35,529 nt of DNA. It comes from Acanthamoeba lenticulata (taxonomy: Eukaryota; Discosea; Longamoebia; Acanthamoebidae). The position numbers and the translations under genes are program-made. This document shows, piece by piece, positions 31,407 through 35,529 of the stretch; positions within the stretch are counted from its first letter, which is position 1, and the number at the start of each line of letters is the position of its first letter. The stretch covers positions 1 through 35,529 of the forward strand of contig NAVB01001165.1 of the NCBI GenBank assembly GCA_002179805.1, given 5' to 3'. Under the pieces are notes generated by a model that made no database searches, had not been told where the DNA came from, and saw only the letters and a program-made list of their open reading frames with translations.

Positions 31407-32221
31407 TCAATGCTCGGAGGCCTTGAGACGCCGGGCGACCATGAGCACCGTGCCCATAGCCGGATTGATCGTGTGCGGCTCGACCTGCACACGTTCCAGC
31501 CAGATCTTTGTACTGCGTACGTGTGCACTCGTATGCGGTGGTAACCTTCAAGAATCATCTCTGGAGCTTCGAGCGAAGAGCGAAGAGCGAAGAGAAAAGA
31601 GCAAGAGAGTACGTTGAAGATATAAGCGGATCACCTTGGACATGTCGAGGCTCTTGGCCAGTCTCAGGTGACAGGTGGTGCCTGATATGTCATCGGTATT
31701 TCGTGTTCTGATGTACATCAGAATGGAACCTTGTTCTACAACATGGCATCGCAGCAGCTTACTATTCGCCTTAACTGGCGGCGTTCAAAATCATCGCCAC
31801 ATCCTCAAGCGACGCTCCCTATGCACAGCACGCGGGCGGCCCTATTTTGGTTTTTGTTGTTCATGTGCCGTGTGAGGTGGCGGGTGTTCACACACACGCC
31901 AGAACTCGCCGCGCTTAACGACGATGAAAGCGTTCCTCCTGCCGATGTCGAGGTGGCCCGGCACGTCAATGATCTCGATCTCGCGGCTGCTGTTCAGCTT
32001 GCACTCCTTTGTGTGCCAATCGATCGCAGCTCAGCAGATGACTTACCCACGCCCATACTCTGGAGTCATGACACGTGCGCGCCAAGCAAAGAGATGGCGA
32101 CGGCGCGCGTACTGTAGCCACGCTCGGAGTCCGTGCAGTCAGAGCACCACGCGTACAGGAACGAGCCCTTGCCCCACTCATTAGCGGTCTGTCCCAGCCG
32201 GTTCGCGCGTACTGTAGCCAT
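31407..32221 (-). CDS. Unrecognised small protein, 130 residues
   Basis: I do not recognise this protein. Four minus-strand exons (32221-32113, 32029-31894, 31683-31635 and 31505-31407) join in phase to 130 residues. The model rests on open, protein-like frames linked by GT-AG sites. The first donor is the typical GTACGCG; the last acceptor (ACAAAG) is weak and intron 2 is long (210 bp). Visible content: an N-terminal Trp/Cys stretch (SFLYAWCSDCTDSERGY), a strand-rich middle (REIEIIDVPGHLDIG, AFIVVKRGEFWRV) and a Lys/Arg-rich end (LMVARRLKASEH). The central part could be a small beta fold; PH-like was considered but not shown. The start is head to head with the F-box gene, 58 bp apart. No signal or membrane segment. 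Confidence 0.5.
32104..32220. repeat. 17-bp direct repeat, 100 bp apart
   Basis: CGCGCGTACTGTAGCCA occurs at 32104-32120 and again at 32204-32220. On the minus strand one copy contains the start region (start codon then GCTACA) and the other the first exon-intron boundary, so both carry a GTACGCGCG donor-like string. Confidence 0.85.
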
Positions 32222-32279
32222 TGGCTGCCCTTAACTTTGCCACTGAACGTCAAAAAACTGAAAGTCCGGAAGAGCAGAA
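32222..32279. promoter_or_regulatory. 58-bp head-to-head intergenic region
   Basis: Only 58 bp separate the start codons of the unrecognised 130-residue gene (minus) and the F-box gene (plus). It must hold both core promoters or the promoters lie inside the genes. No TATA box is seen. Confidence 0.5.
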
Positions 32280-33851
32280 ATGGAGCAAGAAGAGGTCAAG
32301 GGCGGGCCACTGCCGATAAAAAGACCAAGACAAGATGACCACGGCGCTCCACCCCCCAGCCTACAGAAGCGAAGTCGCTACGAACAAGGAGGAGAAGACA
32401 CGACATGCTCTCCGCCACCAACGACCATCACTTCGTTTATGCCCGAGTTGGTGGGGCTCATCCTGAGCCATGTGGCGACGCTCTCCTTGCCAGCCTGCGC
32501 GGCCGTTTCTTCCCAATGGCGCTCCCTCCTTTTGTCCTCCGACCCCTGCGGCCCGGACCAGGACTCCTCACGCGAAGCCCCCAAGAAGAGGCGCTTTCCG
32601 ACGTTTGGCTCCAGGAGCTGCTGGCCACTGACCACGCGTCTGGCGGCTGCAGGCTGGCTCTCTGTGCTCCAATGGGTGCGTGCCCACGGCTGCCCTTGGA
32701 ACGAGTCGGCCCCCGCAGCGGCGGCCAGTCGAGGCCATCTGGCTGTGCTCCAGTGGCTGCACGCCAACGGCTGCCCGTGGAACCTGGCGACCTGGACCAA
32801 CGCGGCCAAGGGAGGCCATTTGGACGTGCTGAAGTGGGCGCAGGCCAACCTATCCGACCTTCCTCACCACCAAAACCCCGCGCCCGTAATCAGCGTCTGG
32901 GCGGCCGAACGAGGCGAACTGGAGACGCTCCAGTGGGCGCTCGCCAACGGCTACTCTCTGAATTCCTTTTGCTGCAGGAACGCGGCCAAGGGCGGCCACC
33001 TGGACATCCTCCAGTGGTTATGCGCCAACGGCTGCCGCAGATTGACCGACAAGGGGATCGCCTGTGAAGCGGCCAGAGGAGGCCACTTGAACGTGCTCCA
33101 ATGGGCATATGCCAACGACTACCCCATGGACTGGGCCTGTGCTGGAGCGGCCGACGGAGGCCACCTGGCCGTGCTCCAATGGGCACGCGCCAACGGCTGC
33201 CCGTGGGACGAAGAGGTGTGCACCGAAGCGGCCTCGAGAGGCCACTTGGAGGTGCTCCAGTGGGCACGCGCCAACGGCTGCCCGTGGGACGAGGAACAGA
33301 CCTGCAAGCTTGCGGCCAAGGGAGGCCACCTTGCCGTGCTCCAGTGGGCCCGCGCCAACGGCTGCTCGTGGGATGAGGAGAGGACCTGGAGGGTCGCAGT
33401 CAAGGGCGGCCATCTGGACGTGCTCCAGTGGTTGTGCGCCACTGGTTGCTCGTGGCAGCCGTATGCGCGCAGAAAGCGGGCCTGCTCAGATGCGGCGGCG
33501 GGAGGCCACTTGGACGTGCTTCAGTGGGCCCGCGCCCAAGGATGTTCCTGGAACGAGGCCACTTGTAAAGCGGCAGCAAGAGGAGGCCACTTGGAGGTGC
33601 TCCAGTGGGCGCGCGCCAACGGCTGCCCGTGGGACGAGAGTACCTGTGCTGGGGCGGCCAAGGGAGGCTACCTGCTTGTGCTCCAGTGGGCGCGTGCCAA
33701 CGGCTGCCCTTGGGACAGCTCCACTTCCACAAAGGCAGCTAACAAACGCCATGTAGACGTGCTCCAGTGGGCGCGCGCCAACGGCTGTCCCTGGGACGGT
33801 GTTGAGGCAATTCAGGGGTATGAATCGATTGTTTTTAACACCAAACAATGA
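32280..33851 (+). CDS. F-box protein with ankyrin-like repeat array
   Basis: Single-exon gene of 523 residues. A basic N-terminus leads to an F-box near 53-87 (FMPELVGLILSHVATLSL, then CAAVSSQWRSLL), which in this family docks to Skp1 of SCF ubiquitin ligases. From about residue 125 to 506 run 14 ankyrin-like units of mostly 27 residues, consensus A(A)(K/R)GGHLDVLQWARANGCP followed by W(D/N)E..C. The array would bind substrates for ubiquitination, by inference. The units are nearly identical in places, at DNA level too. The absence of introns is striking beside intron-rich neighbours. F-box/ankyrin proteins with this GHL.VLQWAR pattern are common in Acanthamoeba and in its giant viruses (Pandoravirus-type), so exchange in either direction is possible. 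No host- or virus-specific marker is visible here. Confidence 0.88.
   Translation: MEQEEVKGGPLPIKRPRQDDHGAPPPSLQKRSRYEQGGEDTTCSPPPTTITSFMPELVGLILSHVATLSLPACAAVSSQWRSLLLSSDPCGPDQDSSREAPKKRRFPTFGSRSCWPLTTRLAAAGWLSVLQWVRAHGCPWNESAPAAAASRGHLAVLQWLHANGCPWNLATWTNAAKGGHLDVLKWAQANLSDLPHHQNPAPVISVWAAERGELETLQWALANGYSLNSFCCRNAAKGGHLDILQWLCANGCRRLTDKGIACEAARGGHLNVLQWAYANDYPMDWACAGAADGGHLAVLQWARANGCPWDEEVCTEAASRGHLEVLQWARANGCPWDEEQTCKLAAKGGHLAVLQWARANGCSWDEERTWRVAVKGGHLDVLQWLCATGCSWQPYARRKRACSDAAAGGHLDVLQWARAQGCSWNEATCKAAARGGHLEVLQWARANGCPWDESTCAGAAKGGYLLVLQWARANGCPWDSSTSTKAANKRHVDVLQWARANGCPWDGVEAIQGYESIVFNTKQ
32652..33800 (+). repeat. Tandem array of about 14 ankyrin-like coding units (about 81 bp each)
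   Basis: The unit is about 81 bp with the recurring core GTGCTCCAGTGGGCGCGCG and GCCAACGGCTGCCC. Later units (33180-33400 and 33590-33800) are the most alike, which suggests recent unit gain or conversion. Two units are longer (near 32840 and 33460). Confidence 0.85.
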
Positions 33852-33991
33852 AGAGAACGAGTAACCTCGAATTGTGAGATAAAAATGCCCAATACGAACG
33901 CACCCCGAAAAATGGTCGGGGTTCCTGATCGTTGGCACTGGTTCTTAAAAACCAGCGCACGCAAGGAACCACAACACAAACAACATAGCAC

Positions 33992-34423
33992 ATGTCTTCC
34001 TCTCTTCGTGATCAGATTGTGTCTGCCGCTTCCTTCGACTTCGTACGCGTGGTGCCGGAGCCGAGTGCGGGACCCTTCCCCTCGCGGGCCACCGAGCGCA
34101 TGGGCTTCTCGCTGGGCAGTGGAGGAGGACTGTCTGTCAAGTCTACCGTCAACAGTGGTAGTGGCGGGAGCTACAAGATGGCGGACGACGGGTCATGGAT
34201 CGAGTTCGGCGGTTGTTGCTGGACAGAGCGCGGCCTTGCGAGAGTCAGTGGAGACGATGAGCAGGGAACCCTGTGCCAGAGGATGAAGGAGGCGGAGGAC
34301 TTCCTGCAGCACAAGTTGAGCTCGGCAGCCGGTACCTACGACGTGGTTTCGTTCCAGAACGATGAGCTCGTGCTGAAGAGCCGGAAGGACGGCACACAGC
34401 TCTTCTTCAAGGTCTCTTCCTAA
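33992..34423 (+). CDS. Unrecognised small protein, 143 residues
   Basis: I do not recognise this protein. It is one open frame from MSSSLRDQIVSAASFDF to LFFKVSS, with no signal peptide or membrane segment. The middle is Gly/Ser-rich (LGSGGGLSVKSTVNSGSGG). A helix (RMKEAEDFLQHKL) is followed by alternating strands (YDVVSFQNDELVLKSRKDG, QLFFKV), which suggests a small beta-sandwich or a cystatin-like layout. A donor-like GTACGCG occurs in frame at 34043, but no acceptor with a pyrimidine tract follows, so I keep it unspliced. ATTAAA 36 bp past the stop supports a real 3' end. The function is unknown. Confidence 0.6.
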   Translation: MSSSLRDQIVSAASFDFVRVVPEPSAGPFPSRATERMGFSLGSGGGLSVKSTVNSGSGGSYKMADDGSWIEFGGCCWTERGLARVSGDDEQGTLCQRMKEAEDFLQHKLSSAAGTYDVVSFQNDELVLKSRKDGTQLFFKVSS

Positions 34424-34458
34424 CTTTCGTGAGCGCACGGCACGCGCGTTTTTAACTT

Positions 34459-34464
34459 ATTAAA
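34459..34464 (+). terminator. variant poly(A) signal ATTAAA
   Basis: ATTAAA, 36 bp after the stop codon of the 143-residue protein gene. It fits the spacing of the AATAAA signals found for other genes here. Confidence 0.45.
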
Positions 34465-34646
34465 GTCCAAACTGCACTTGAAGAAGAAAGAACCATAAAT
34501 TGGCGTGTAAGTGCTTTGCATTCAAGTTCATGCTTGGGCATTCGGCTTCAACCGCTTCCTCTCAGCTCCAATCCACCTGCGCCATTGTGGATGATGCTCG
34601 GCGATCGTAGGAACTTGCTCACGCGGAGGGGAGGAAAGTAGACGCG

Positions 34647-34669
34647 AGAAGCACTTGCGGTGGGCGATG
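34647..34669 (-). pseudogene. Duplicated remnant of the actin 3' coding end
   Basis: The strand-specific sequence for HRKCF, the last residues of actin, is repeated 85 bp beyond the same bases of the real gene. Seventeen bases match exactly (34647-34663 against 34732-34748), and 21 of 23 match when extended. In the copy the codons read IAHRKCF and run on without the TAA. It lies in the actin 3' flank. Confidence 0.7.
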
Positions 34670-34729
34670 ATTATTACGGTGGAATGAGCTTTTACTCTAT
34701 TCAACTCGGTGTGATTACAAAGGTGCAGC

Positions 34730-35528
<799 letters not shown>

Positions 35529-35529
35529 A

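Overview
The window is nuclear DNA of an intron-rich, GC-rich amoeba, most likely Acanthamoeba (A. castellanii or a close relative). Three things suggest this. The myosin I has the Acanthamoeba myosin-IA layout: motor, TH1, Gly/Pro/Ala tail and C-terminal SH3, with Thr at the TEDS position. The genes carry about 77 short introns of roughly 55-200 bp, whose 5' splice sites are very often GTACG (12 of 15 in the myosin gene). The gene set (receptor kinase-cyclase, RasGEF with LisH, F-box/ankyrin protein) is also amoebozoan in character. The assignment is an inference; I could not run a search. Exons were joined by hand: splice phases close exactly in every multi-exon model except where an entry says the junction is uncertain.

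Layout. 1-1545 (+): 5'-truncated delta14-sterol reductase. 1742-2385 (+): atypical Ras-like GTPase. 2581-3330 (-): small secreted protein with an allene-oxide-cyclase/dirigent-like barrel. 3534-8945 (-): RhoGEF (coiled coils, DH, PH, low-complexity linker, second PH). 9306-11685 (+): RhoGAP, divergent from the RhoGEF across a 360-bp spacer. 12014-16826 (+): myosin IA heavy chain. 17268-21394 (+): RasGEF with LisH, RasGEF_N and CDC25 domains. 21588-22407 (-): glutathione S-transferase. 22911-23732 (+): EF-hand protein. 23796-24732 (+): leucine-rich-repeat protein with a Cys cluster. 25371-31284 (+): giant receptor with tandem PstS-like domains, EGF-like module, membrane segment, kinase, class III cyclase and second kinase. 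31407-32221 (-): unrecognised 130-aa protein. 32280-33851 (+): intronless F-box protein with a 14-unit ankyrin-like array. 33992-34423 (+): unrecognised 143-aa protein. 34730-35528 (-): actin C-terminal part, cut by the window end.

How the genes may work together. Much of the window concerns small-GTPase control of the actin cortex: a Ras-like protein, a RasGEF, a Rho activator and a Rho inactivator back to back, a membrane-binding myosin I and actin. The receptor kinase-cyclase is an independent sensory protein and the most unusual object here. The Ras-like protein departs from Ras at residues matching Ras G12, T35, A59, G60 and Q61, so it is unlikely to cycle normally. The genome is compact: spacers of 58 bp (head to head) and 63 bp (head to tail) are seen. 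I found no rRNA, tRNA, CRISPR or transposon.
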